Shown here piece after piece: positions 33,901-45,545 of a stretch of DNA of 64,000 nucleotides. The notes under the pieces are model-generated. The model did no database searches. It worked only from the letters and a program-made list of their open reading frames with translations, and had not been told where the DNA came from. Origin of the DNA: Periconia sp. R9002 (Eukaryota > Ascomycota > Dothideomycetes > Pleosporales > Periconiaceae). The stretch covers positions 42,749-106,748 of the forward strand of contig JAMAHW010000019.1 of the NCBI GenBank assembly GCA_023627715.1. The letters are read 5' to 3'. Every line of letters begins with the position of its first letter. The first letter of the stretch is position 1. The translations under genes were made by a program, and so were the position numbers.

Positions 33901-36366
33901 GACTATTCCACTGTTAGCATGTATTTTGCAATGCGAGGAGACAACTTGCATTTGGTTCCGCCCGGACAAAAAGCTCGGCCCAAGACTGCATTTCCGGTAA
34001 TTTACTAGCTAGGTGCGCTTTAATTTCCTCGCAACTTGATTCTATCTCTAGAATAGTCTCGAATTTGTTGGGAAGTAGACGTTCAATGGTCTCTAGTAAA
34101 AACTGAGAATCCCACCGGTTCACTTTCAAGGCTTCCTGGAATAACTCGTGTAGCAAGGTCCCATAAAGCATTGCAGAATTGGCTTTATTTGTTGCTTTGA
34201 TGCGGTCCTGGAGAACTGCTCGTCGAAGGCAGCCGAAAGAGTCCGCAACGACTGTCGCTGAAATGAGATGATCAGGGTGCAGGATAATCATGTTGCGATC
34301 ATTGTCCACGATACATTCTCCTGTTTTAGAAAACTCTCCAATGATATGAACAAATGAGTCCTCTGTGCATGGAGTTTCGTACCATGCTTGTCGCAAGATG
34401 ATCATTCTGAACAGCTTGGTTCTTTCCTCTTCAACGAGAAGCTCCTATTCAAAATGAGTATGAACGAGGCCAAGGCTTCGGGTTGGAAAGTGCGCTCACC
34501 TTTTGAGGTAGTTTGAGGTCTTTGTTTGTAATCCAGAAGCTCTCTTTTACTGATTTGATGAGATATCGTTGGATGGCTTTAGTGCTTTGCTGGCTCTTCA
34601 TTATTCAGTTTTTATTCATTTTTATCATCATGGTCTACGTACAGTCATAATAGGAGCTTGAGTGGCTGCAAATTCCGCAGCAGCAAAGTCATCAGCATCT
34701 ATGTCATCCCCAAAATCGTCCTCGTCGTCTACGAGAGATATAACAGGTGAAACAGACACAGCATTGGTCGTGGGTACCGCAGTTTGTGGATTCAATCCTG
34801 ATTCAGGCTGCAACTCTCGCGGTGAAGCCTCAGGTCTACCATCGTACAGCGAAGCGACGAGTTCCAAATCCGCAGCCAGAATCTCTTCATCTAGCCCAAA
34901 CTCATCGTCACTGCCTGCATTTTCTTCAGGCGGAAGAGCAATTTGTCGAGATATTTTGGTATTCGAGACCTCATCTACGGATTCTGCTGATTCAGGGCCT
35001 CGATTCTTCGGCGAAGAGGGTGAGTGTTGCGTTGAGGTCTCTAATGCATTCGCCATAGCAGCGTCCAGGTCTGGATCTTCAAAATCGTCTGAAGAAGAAT
35101 CAAACGATCTTTGCTCTGCATTTATTTCATTATGTATATGTCGGTGCAGGCCCTTATCGCTTCGCAAAGTCTTAGAAGTGTGTTGATCATCAGATTTGAC
35201 TTTACAGACAATGCGTTTCAAAGGTGAATCGAAGGCAGTCACTGTTGGCCGATCGGCTTCAGGAAGAGGCGAGGAACTGGAAGGTAGTTGAATAGAGTTT
35301 CCTGTGTGAGAGCCTGGCATAGAGTCGCGCATTTTTTGTATCATTACAGTCAGTTTTGATATTTCTGGTGCGTCTTCTCCTTGATCATCGAGGACGCCAT
35401 GTGAGCTTGCCTGGCCAAAAACATCCTCGCGGAATTCCTCAGGGGGTTCAAAGGTCCCAACAATTTTCCTCTTCTTTCTGGTCGATGTAGGAAACTCGAG
35501 CCCGCAGCTTGCCCATCTGCGTAATCCACTAACGCTCCCGGCCGTTGCAGACGACCGTGGCGAAGCTTCGCCAATGAGATGAGCGAATGTGACATTTTTC
35601 CTGCTTGGGGTATCTTTGGTGTTTGTGTACCGATTCCAAAGTTCCATGGTGGGATCTGCTTGTGGGGTGCGCATTTCTTTGCCGATTACCTCCTGCGGGC
35701 GCTGGTCATCTTGAGGCGGTGCGACGGGTGACGAGCTTCTCGCCCTCCTTCTTTTCCGTGGCAGTGGCGTGTTTATAGGTTGAGATCCGCGCCAACAAAG
35801 CTGCTCCTCGGGAGAAACAGCTTGATTGTGGATATAGCGATCTGAGTTGTCTATGTTGCCAACCAATTCGGCAAGCGGTAGTCTTGTAGCCGGGGTCGAG
35901 GGAGGAGGGCATATTCTACGGGTTGCGGTCTTTGGATGTGGTGTCTCGACGGCTTTCTCTGTTGCCTCGACGGCCATGTCGGCTATTGCCATGTCCCTGG
36001 CCTGTTGGGTAGGAAGAATATTTTCCTGTTCAGGTTGGTTTGGGTTGATGAGGTCGGCCGGTGGGACGCGGTCCAGGAATTGGAATTTCTTGAGTTTTGC
36101 CCTTGTTTGGGTCGAGGGCGTAATAGGAGGGCCAGATACGACGTGACGTTGGGGAGGGGCGCCGTCGCTATCGCGGTGGGAAGATGGGCGCTGGCGGTGC
36201 CATTGGCGCTTGGGATGCTGGGACGAGAGGGGTCAGTTAGCTATGTATAGAGGCGAACTGGCGTGCACCTAACGTGCGTGCGTATAAAAAACGGTGTTGA
36301 GAAGTAGGGTGGGCGAATGACTACCTGGTGGTTTTGATCAAAAAAGGACTTTTGACGCGTCGACAT
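30934..36366 (-). CDS. DNA2: DNA2 nuclease-helicase
   Basis: Six exons: 36366-36325, 36217-34643, 34595-34500, 34444-33950, 33902-33641, 33590-30934; 1708 aa. The 14-residue first exon MSTRQKSFFDQNHQ joins HPKRQWHRQRP, carrying a QKSFF PCNA-box-like motif. Residues to ~540 are disordered. The RecB-like nuclease holds His in LYGTLLHELFQEAL, Asp in GNIDATVQ and E-x-K in VPFEVKTGK; iron-sulphur cysteines are in FGCLRRAV and CQKCYAQDPC. The SF1 helicase has Walker A GMPGTGKTTT (~1170), DEAS box IVDEASQ, GDHYQLPP, and DKFQGRDKE/NVALTRGRSK. Dna2 trims Okazaki flaps and resects double-strand breaks. The intron at 33903-33949 starts with GC (GCAAGT) and ends TAG, the only GC-AG intron found here. Two ACGCGT hexamers flank the start. 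It shares its promoter with the divergent carrier gene. Confidence 0.93.
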
Positions 36367-36992
36367 TGAACAGGCATGACATGAAGGACAAGAAAGCCGT
36401 GAATGGCATGGCATCGGATGCCGATACGCGTCGAGCGCGTGTTGACCCCATCCATCCATGCGCATGCCCGGTAGTGGATGATGTAAGCAGAACCAGATCG
36501 GGACTTAACAAGTAGGTACATATGTAGGTACATAGTTACCCTGCAGTAAAATAGTTAACGTTACATACATACATGTATGTAACAACCTAGGCACATATGT
36601 TGAATTGCAAACGTCCACAACATCACCCAATGTACATATGAACATGGGCATGTTTTTCTCTTCATGTTCCAGTACTAGGTATGTAATGTACTTGACCGAT
36701 AAGTCGTTATCGATTGATTACATGGGATAAGGAAGCAAGCTAGACTACCTAGGGCCATCCCACAGTGGCACACCCCCACGTGACGCCCACTCTACCCTGC
36801 ACAGTGCACAGTCTTGCGTCCCTTGTCCCTTCCCCAGGTCTCGTGCTGTGCTGTGCTGTGCTGTGCTATCCCGGTCGCTCTCTTCGTCGGTCGTTACACA
36901 GCTTCACCCATTACCTTCTACCTTCACTCCCACCTCTATCCCACGCGCCCTCCTCCCTCCCTCCTCCCTCCCAGACAGGCATCCTATCAATC
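36367..36992. promoter_or_regulatory. Divergent promoter region of DNA2 and the oxodicarboxylate carrier
   Basis: 626 bp between two divergent start codons. On the DNA2 side there is an ACGCGT hexamer at 36426-36431 (60 bp upstream; a second at 36355-36360 lies within exon 1). In the middle are ATGTATGTA-type alternations and CCTAGG hexamers (36586, 36749). On the carrier side lie CTGTG tandem units (about 36843-36866) and a long pyrimidine tract (CTCCCTCC) just upstream of the ATG, typical of strongly expressed fungal genes. Confidence 0.5.
36426..36431. promoter_or_regulatory. Candidate MCB element ACGCGT upstream of DNA2
   Basis: Perfect ACGCGT 60 bp above the DNA2 start codon; MBF-type regulation of a replication nuclease would be expected. 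The hexamer also occurs inside coding sequences in this window, so the evidence is positional only. Confidence 0.35.
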
Positions 36993-38283
36993 ATGGCAAC
37001 CGAACCGAAACCTCTCCCTTTCGTCTACCAATTCGCGGCTGGTAAGTCTCAATCGCACTTTGAACTGCTTGACAGCTGTCATACGTACTCCCGGCTGACG
37101 TTGGTACAGGTGCCGTGGCGGGTGTGTCTGAGGTGAGTCCGCCCATCCCCCCAATTCCCTCAGTCGAGGAGCTCCTCGACGCTGTCGCATTCGGCAGAAG
37201 CTGATTATCGGATGACCTGCTAGATCTTGATCATGTACCCGGTACGTATATTCACTGCGCCAATGAGTGTAGAACTCTCTCACCTAACTCTGTATTCGCC
37301 GTATTAGTTGGATGTCATCAAGACTCGAGTGTAAGCTAATTCGACTCATCCTCCACCGACCGTGGCTTCTAACCCTCCAGTCAACTTCAAACGGGAAAAG
37401 GTACCGGCGAGGAGGCATACAATGGCATGGTGGATTGCTTCAGAAAAATTGTCAAAAATGAGGGGTATACACAGTTCCGCGCTCCCTGGGACATCATGGC
37501 ATGGGCTAAATCATTCGCAGTGCGTCTAGGCTATACCGCGGTATTTCGGCGCCCATCCTCATGGAGGCCCCCAAAAGGTACCTAGTCCTTTCCCAACTTT
37601 ATAAGCGTTGAGTAACCCTGTCTCCCAGGGCTACCAAATTCGCCGCGAACGACTCTTGGGGAGCATTCTACCGCGACCTTTTCGGCCAAGCCAAAATGAA
37701 CCAGTCCCTGTCCATTTTGACAGGCGCCACTGCTGGTGCTACCGAATCTTTCGTGGTCGTTCCCTTTGAACTCATCAAAATCAGACTTCAGGATCGCGCC
37801 CAAGCCCACAAGTACAACGGCATGGTGGACTGCTTCACCAAGATTGTGAAGAACGAGGGCCCCTTGACGCTTTACCAAGGACTGGAGTCTACCATGTGGC
37901 GACACATTCTATGGAATGCTGGGTACTTTGGGTGTATCTTCCAAGTTAGAGCGCTACTGCCCAAGGCCAGTGACAAAAAAGGTCAGATCACGAACGACCT
38001 AGTATCCGGCGCTGTTGGTGGGACGGTGGGCACAATTCTCAACACGCCAATGGATGTGGTCAAGAGCAGAATCCAGAACTCCCCCAAGGTTGCCGGAACT
38101 GTGCCCAAGTACAACTGGGCATGGCCCGCCCTTGGTACTGTGATGCGCGAGGAAGGCTTTCCCGCCTTGTACAAGGGTTTCTTGCCCAAAGTGCTTAGGC
38201 TCGGTCCTGGCGGAGGTATCTTGCTAGTCGTGTTCACTGGTGTTATGGACTTTTTCCGCACAATGCGCGGAGATGCTGCGTAA
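36993..38283 (+). CDS. ODC1: Mitochondrial 2-oxodicarboxylate carrier
   Basis: Seven exons: 36993-37041, 37110-37132, 37224-37241 (18 nt), 37308-37330, 37381-37464, 37521-37577, 37629-38283; 302 aa. The three carrier repeats show PLDVIKTRVQ, PFELIKIRLQ and PMDVVKSRIQ, the first assembled across exons 3-5; each repeat has the usual two spans. Family features GxxYRGISAPILMEAPKRATKF and SGAVGGTVGTILNTPMDVV match Odc1/Odc2, which exchange 2-oxoadipate and 2-oxoglutarate across the inner mitochondrial membrane in lysine metabolism. The first half of the gene is cut into exons of 18-84 nt, whereas the second half is one exon; this uneven layout is striking. All phases agree. The citrate/2-oxoglutarate carrier is a weaker alternative. 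Confidence 0.92.
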
Positions 38284-38981
38284 TGTAGAGAGGAAAGGTA
38301 AAGACTCACTCCAATTAAAAGAATTAGAGACGTTGTCTGCAAAGTCGGGATGCTAGGGCATGGCATATAGACTACAAATCGGCTGTCTGCCCCGCTGTAT
38401 TTGCAGTGTAGGGTAGAAACAATTGCCCGAAAAGAATTCATTCCATCACACTGTACGAATGCCACACGGATATGGCCTATGTCCTATTTCCTTATCAACT
38501 GGACTGCATTCGTGTACCCTCCCGAGTTCAAATTGATAAATTGCGCTAGTACCTGTAGGCAGACGAGGGCATTGCACCACCAACCAACAAATCAACGAAT
38601 GTCAAAAACCATCCAAACTCTGCTACTGTACTCCACTTTGCCGTGCTCAAGGTTTGTACCAACCCTGCTCTTTTAGTATCTGCGGAGGATCGACCGTCCA
38701 TGGTCTACGACTCCATACTAACGTGTATTTATGCTTGAATGTATAAGATTAAATACTCATGATAGGTAGTAGTGAGCGTCTGGAATACCAAGTACTGCTT
38801 CTTGGATCATTTTTTTTAATCGCCGAGACTTGATATTACCGGCCTAATCTACATGTACACTTTTTTCTTAGAAGAAAAATTACAAGGCGAAGACCTTGGG
38901 TCTTGCACGTACTTTGCTGCCAATGATGAGAAAAACAGTGCAGCCCTTCATCCGCGTGTTTCATCTGCTTGGAACCATTCT
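38284..38981. other. Convergent spacer
   Basis: About 700 bp between the 3' ends of the carrier and histidyl-tRNA synthetase genes. No gene recognised; AT-rich tail-like sequence near 38740-38830 may hold polyadenylation signals. Confidence 0.5.
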
Positions 38982-40942
38982 CTACACCACCGTCCGGTCG
39001 GCCAAGCTCACTTTTTTCGAGAGCCTACTTTGCAATTCTGCAACCAGACTCGCCTTCTCCACGATGATGCCGTCCTTCTCTGCATGGCCGTCTGGCAACC
39101 CCATCTCTTTGATTTTGACCTTTCCAGCCTTCAGTTCATCCTCGCCGAGAATAATACACCAGGGCACTTTTGAGCTCTCCGCTGCTTTGAACTGGTTCTG
39201 AAGCTTTGGCTTAACTTTCCACATATACTCCGCTTTTATGCCGGCATCCCAAAGCCCCTTTGCTACCTCCATACGCTCGGGTAATAGACCTGTGAAGTCT
39301 TTGCCACCACCAAAGGCCATGACGAAGACATCCACCTCATTTGGCCGAATGATTTGGTCGGAACTGAGACGGGCTTTGGTGATGGAGAAGATGCGATCAA
39401 CACCAAAAGAAATGCCAACACAAGGGATGGGTTTACCACTAAACATCCCTACGAGTTCATCGTAGCGTCCGCCTGCTGCAACGGAACCTACGCCTATTGT
39501 AGGGTCATTCGACCGGTCTTCATCTGGATCCCCACTCTTCTTCTGCTTCTTCTCCTTTTTAGCAACGTCCTTGGACGGCGCAGAAGGGGCCGAGCCTTCG
39601 GTTACCACCTCGTAGATCACTCCCGTGTAATAGTCCAGACCGCGAGCGAGTGACATATCGATTGAAAGAGAAGAGAGAACGTCAAAGATCTCTAGGTAGT
39701 TGCAGAGGGTGGCCATTTCCTCCAATCCTTTGCTCGCGGATTCGTTAGCCTGGACTTCCGGTATCTCCTGCAACTTTGTGACGACTTCACGGCCACCCTT
39801 CAACTGGGCAAAGGTCCAGATCTTGTCGGCAACTTCGGCATCCAACCCTTTATCTTCAATCATTTCTCGCCGCACTTCTTCCCAGGGTGACTGCTCATAT
39901 TAGTGACCACATACTCAGGCCTGTGAGCTGCACTGACCTTATCCAACTTGTCCACTGCACTGCTAATTGCCCGTATTTTGTCCTCCGGCACACCGCAGAT
40001 CTGGAATATACCGTCGAGTATTTTCCTGTGATTTATCTTGATCGTGAACTTTCCCTTCCACCCTGGTAAGTCCTCAAAAACCTCCTTGATGATTCTAAGA
40101 ATTTCGGCATCTGGTAGCATGGAGTCGTACTGGCCCGCAATATCGAAGTCGCACTGGTAAAACTCCCGCATACGCCCCTTGGTCACAGCCGGCTGATCAC
40201 GACGGTAGACTTTGGCGATGTGGTAGCGTTTAATATTCTGGACGGCATTCTGAGCGCAGAAGCGTGCAAAGGGAACCGTCAGGTCGTAACGTAATGAACA
40301 GATTTCGCCGCCTTGATCTGCCAGGTCATATATGAGTTTGCTGTCCTCTCCATACTTTCCCGTGAGAGTTTCTTTCAACTCAAAAACAGGGCTGCGGGGA
40401 GTCAGTGGAAGCTTGCCACAGTTGGGAACCCGATTGAGGGTCGTACGTATCTATCGTTACACCGCCGTGGCGCCTATAGCATGCGTTAATACTTCGCCAC
40501 ACGACAACGGAACAACCCCAAGCCAACGTACTTGAAAACACTCGTGATGGTGGAGAATATCTCTTCGCGTAGAACAACATCGGTTCCTGACCCTGCGAGT
40601 TGGAGAACAAGTAGTTAGCCCAAGGCTGGATGGGTGTTATCAATTTCGCATACAATCTCTCGTCCCCTTTGGCGTCTTGAGCTGAAAATTGCCCTTGCCC
40701 TTGCCTTCTTTTCCCATATCGATGCCCGATGTAGCGTACGCAACGCTTTTAGGTGCAGTGTTGGTGTGCAGACGGCGGTAGTAGGACGTGATGGAAAGTG
40801 CAGGTCGAGGATGCGCAACGGCAGTGGTTGTATACCAGAAAGGGGGCGGGATTGAGTGTCTGTAATGGTGAGGAAGTGAAGGTACGAGCGTGCCGGCACG
40901 ACGCAGAATGTTTAGGCAGGACGCTTGGTGGTGGTGGGGCAT
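38982..40942 (-). CDS. HTS1: Histidyl-tRNA synthetase, likely dual cytosolic and mitochondrial
   Basis: Five exons, 40942-40654, 40592-40532, 40473-40447 (27 nt), 40391-39938 and 39890-38982; 579 aa from the first ATG. Class II signatures are clear: motif 1 region [16 protein letters not shown] (over three exons), motif 2 [12 protein letters not shown], histidine-[15 protein letters not shown] and motif 3 [12 protein letters not shown], then an anticodon-binding domain ending in [10 protein letters not shown]. Residues 1-75 are rich in His, Arg, Ser and Tyr without acids, like a mitochondrial presequence; an internal in-frame ATG at 40717 ([21 protein letters not shown]) is the expected cytosolic start. 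Yeast HTS1 makes both enzymes from one gene by alternative initiation, and the same is inferred here. An Asp/Glu/Lys-rich insert (about 390-425) sits before motif 3. The exon 4 donor is the less common GTCAGT. Confidence 0.93.
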
Positions 40943-41435
40943 GGATGGCGGGGTGATGTGACTCTAACAAAATAAATGTTCAAATGTTTGCTTGCATGCA
41001 CGCGGGACTCGGAGTGAGCAGGTTATGTAATCAGATTGCTTCCGTGCCCGCGCTTGCGGACCCCCGAACCATCTCCCACTACAGATATTGATATGTTGAC
41101 AGGCAAGTTGATGTTCCAACGCGTATACACCTCACATTTGCTTGTTTGACGCCTTGAAATTGTTGCTATGTATGGGCCCGTGCCTCGCACCCCAGAAGAA
41201 AATATTATACAATCTAAACTCCATCGCTTATGCCAAAAAGATGAAAAATATCATAGTAAACGGATCGATTTGGGTCGGACAACCCGGGGCAAAAAGAGCC
41301 CAGAAGCCCCGAGACCAATCTACCAGAGTTCATCGCCAAGGCCACGCACATATTAGCGTCATTACACCAGACTTGCAAATATAGGAGGCGTATTATCGCT
41401 CAAGCCCAACCGCTCGGCGAGGTTGGGGCAAACGG
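40943..41435. other. Spacer between SSK2 end and HTS1 start
   Basis: About 490 bp with no gene seen; holds an ACGCGT hexamer (41119-41124) and presumably the HTS1 promoter and SSK2 3' untranslated region. Confidence 0.5.
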
Positions 41436-44400
41436 CTATTGGCCGTAGACGGCAGAATTTTGTCGTGTGCTGGCAGCACTGTTTGACGAAGTCGGTGTAT
41501 CGCTATTCGGTGTTGCCGGTTCCAGTGACAATTGTGCGCGTAGAGTCATGATCCAGTCGTGTTGCAGTAACTCGACTGCGGAAGCCCGTGTACCAGGATC
41601 GCGTTCAAAGCATCGCTTCAAAAAGTCGATGCCTTGCTCGCTGAGCTGGTCCTTGGATGGAAGTTGAGGAGGGTCGCCCTGAGCAATGTGGTACATGATC
41701 GCCCATTCATTGTCCATGCTCGCCCACGGTCGTCGGCCGGTGGCCATCTCGAGGATGACGCAGCCCAGAGACCATACATCGACTGCTCCATGACGACCAA
41801 GGCTTGTACCACGAATCACTTCCGGGGACATGTACATGGGTGTGCCCGTCATCGATCGTTGTCGACCTTGCCGAGCAGCATCATGTTCGGCTGCCAATGT
41901 TCTACCTTGACGTGCAATAACCTTGGCAGCCCCAAAATCGACAAACTTAATTACACCGTGTTGATCGAGGAGAATGTCTGTATAGTTGTGGTCAGCGAAC
42001 TCGTTTTAGTCATCATTGAATGGTTGCTTACTTTCAGGTTTGATGTCACGATGAACGACGCCAGAGTCATGGAGATACGCAAGCCCTTCCAACATTTGGA
42101 GAGCATATACCTGAATGACCGTCTCGTCTTCTATTCTGCCATGCTCCAAAAGCCCGGCCAGCGAGCCACCAGAACAATACTCCATGAAGATATACACCTT
42201 GTCTCGGTGAGGTTCAATGCCGTAATAAGAAACAATGTTCGGATGATCCAGAACCTGCAATACACCCATCTCGTCTCTAATCTGAGCCACAATAGTGGGA
42301 ATCAGTTGTGGATCCTGCAGACGAATTTCCTTTACGGCCATGAGGTGACCAGTATCAAGATTCATAGCAGCATACACGGAGCCGAAAGTGCCACCCCCGA
42401 CGAACTGTCCTTGCTGCCATCGTACTGTGACGTTGGAAGCGGATGAAGATAAATAGGTGAGGGCACGATCGGCTTCGTTCGAATCCTCCAACACCCGTCC
42501 CAGTGTCTGGCGCTCAGCTTCTTTCTCTTTTCTGATAGCATCGATTTCTTCCAAGCTTTGCATCCATTGTTCCTGAGTTAGTTGAATTGACTCCTCATCG
42601 TCTTTCATGTTCTTAGGATCAAGGAACAACTTTCCGGCAAGTGCATTGAGTCGTTGTCTTTCAGCATGAGCGGCGATCGTAGACCTCGCGCCCATGATAT
42701 CGAAATGAGAGATTAGCACTGACATACAACCCGCGACTTTCAATCGGAGTTTAGAGTATTCTTCGTTACTGATCGAAAGTATGTTCTGACCCCTGGTCAT
42801 CATCATCGCAAACTCCAAAGCAACCACTGCCCATCGAAAAGTCTTCCGATCCGATGCAACACAATCATCACAGATGAAACTGACCCAGTCTAAAGCCAAT
42901 CTGGTCAACTTGATGTTGTTCATAGCACGTCGGTTGTAATCCATATACAGTAACGAGCGCTGACCGAACTCAGTAGCAAATGCGAAACAAGTTTGAATGA
43001 GGTCTTGACAATCAATTCCGGCGGTCTGATTACGCACTATCTCAACACTGTCCATGATAGTATTGGATAATTTATATGCTGTTTTCTTGATCTTCTGTAA
43101 TTCCTCATTCACACGACGAAGATTGGCTCTCTGGTCGATCAGAGTATTTAAATCGGTGCCAATCGCATGCAAAAACGAAGCATTCGCATTTGCAAGACGT
43201 TGCTGCGAACCGTCGGCAACTAGTCGAAGCCTCCCAGGCTTTACATCAAGATGGGGTGTGCGGATGTTAGCGTTTAATTTTTTTCCGGTCCAATACATTG
43301 GCTCCTCAGGTCTGATGATCAAAGCGTACGGGTTAGAAGGGTCTTCGGGATTTTCTTCGGCGTGATAACAAGTAGTCAGAAGCGACTGGATATCCTTCGG
43401 ACGATCTTGTAGAGCAGGCGAAGCAATAATGTAGAGACCGGAGTTATCGCCACCCGAAGTCTCGACGAGGAAGTGATTTGTTGCGACGAGTGATTCATAC
43501 AGATCATTGAGTTGCTCCTGATCCAGATCGATATGATTGATATTGTACTCCGTGCAGTTCTCGAAACGTTGAGTGAGAATCCTGGAGAAACGGAACAACT
43601 TTCGCTGCCGGACGCGAACAGAATCCAAAATCTGCTTATATCGTTTCTTCATCTCGGCACCGTTGAGTTCGTCTGGTCGGCGTTGCAGCTCCTTCTCGAA
43701 ATGAGCTGTTAAGCGCGCCAAAGATTTTGATGTCAACGAACTGAATTGCTCTGCGGTTTCTACATCACCACCTTCAAGCTGACGACCCAGTTTGTTCGAG
43801 AACTCCCATTCTTGTTCTAGGATTTCGGCTTCCTTGAATGTATTCTTGTTTGCCGAAAGTTTCCAATTCAGCATTTTGAAGTAAAATTTTAATGCATCTA
43901 GCACTACGTTGTCGAAATTTTCCTCAATACAAGGGGGGAGATCCCAACCCGGTTCGGGCCGAGAAATAACGATGTAGCTTTCCTTGATCTTCCCAGCAAG
44001 TGTGAGAAGAATTTGGAACTGAGAGATCATTTGTTCTGCCATCAGGACACCTTGTTGAGCAGGATCGCGTATCTTCTTGGCGTATGATAATCGCATACGG
44101 ATGATTTCCTGCAGAAGTCGAGAGGGAAAATTTATCAATGTAAGTAGCTCCTCAATGTATGGTGGAAGATGGCGATCAACAAAACTCTCGGCATTGGCGA
44201 TAAGTGTAGCTTTTGCTTTATGAATAACCTTTTCCAGGGCAACTAGAAGACTCCGCTCGCCTTGCAGCGACTTGAGACCATCTTCTTTCAGAATGCGATC
44301 GATGAAGGACGAATCATCAGTAAGGTGGTGATCCTGTGAAGATCTGGCTCGGGGTTTGGAGAAGTCCAGCTCATCGTTACCAACCCATTTTTTCAAGATT

Positions 44401-45545
44401 GACATTTCAGTGTTGATCAGATCGGTGGTATTATTCCAGGCGAACACGGCGTCACAAGAGTCTTTGTACGCTTGCGAAGCTGCTCTCGGGTGGGCCTGCT
44501 CCAGAGCTTGTCTTGTAGGGAACAAACTCTCGATGCTCTCGATCTTCTTCACGACCTCATTCACCTGGGCGGCCGCAGTCTGGCCTGCTTCGGCAGCGCC
44601 CTTAACCTCGAAGGTGATTATGCTTTCCAACTCGGTGCGGATGCTTGCCCGTTTGTCATCGATAAGGCGCCGTTGTGATTGCACTGATCTCCCGCACACC
44701 TTGGCGCGAATGCCCATCCATATTTCAGCTTTGAGGGTGCTGTCTCCTTGCTGTTCAGTACTGCCAATCAACCTCTTTTTTTCCTGCTTGACAACATCAC
44801 CCGTGAGCACACTAGCCAACATGGAGTGCCACTCCAGTCTTTCCCGGTTGGCGGGTATCTTGAGCTCCTCGACCGAGGGTTGCATGTCGTCGTTACCATA
44901 GTACAGCAACGTCTCTTGATCGTAAGGGTCGTTTTCGGCATAATCGGCGGTCGAGGGAGACTCTTCTTCTTCGGAATCGGTATCGGTGCTATAGCCACCC
45001 AAGCTCGGTGTGCGCACTTCACTGAAGAAGTCGTCTTGCTCGTTCTCCTGGCGGATGCGCTGCACATAAGCCTTCTCCTGGGCACGATACTCGGCGTTTG
45101 GGTTGCGGCGAGCACGGTTCGTGGACGAGGTGCGGTGGCGATTGGCATTGTTGAGACTGAATTGCTGAGGCCGCCTGGCGGGAGCATATGCGTTACTGGG
45201 CGTTCGAACAGCAGCGGGGCGAGGAGTACGCGCACTGCTCATGCCGTTGGTCTGAATGGGTGGTGGCTCTCGCGGGCGAGACGACTGTCCTCCACTCCAA
45301 GTGTATCCTGGACCGGCACCAGGAGCTTCTTCGATAGGCGTCGCCACAGGAGGAGCAAAAGAGTACTCGCCAAGCCGTTGCCTGGACGCGTCCTGCTCTG
45401 GTTCTGATTCTGGTGACTCGGAGCCGGACGAGTCGTTGGCGACAGGCCCATTTATGACAGTAGCCTTCATATCGACGGTGGTGGAAGCGGAGGGAGCGTT
45501 GCTGTCAACGAAGCGCACGCCTCTAGAGGCAGACTCGTGGCTCAT
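41436..45545 (-). CDS. SSK2: Ssk2-type MAP kinase kinase kinase of the HOG osmostress pathway
   Basis: Two exons, 45545-42032 and 41977-41436 (54 bp intron), 1351 aa, the usual length for the filamentous-fungal protein. The first ~250 residues are disordered. A large helical regulatory region follows (about 260-1030). The kinase domain starts near 1040: glycine loop GQFVGGGTFGSVY, catalytic Lys in MAVKEIRL, HRDIKPEN (the Asn completed by the intron junction), FVDFGAAK and GTPMYMSPEVI. In yeast Ssk2/Ssk22 receives signal from the Sln1-Ypd1-Ssk1 phosphorelay and phosphorylates the MAPKK Pbs2, which activates Hog1. The ATG at 45545 is the first true ATG of the frame. It is divergent from the ammonium transporter across 2.9 kb. 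Bck1-type and Ste11-type kinases are excluded by the long N-terminus and kinase sequence. Confidence 0.92.
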
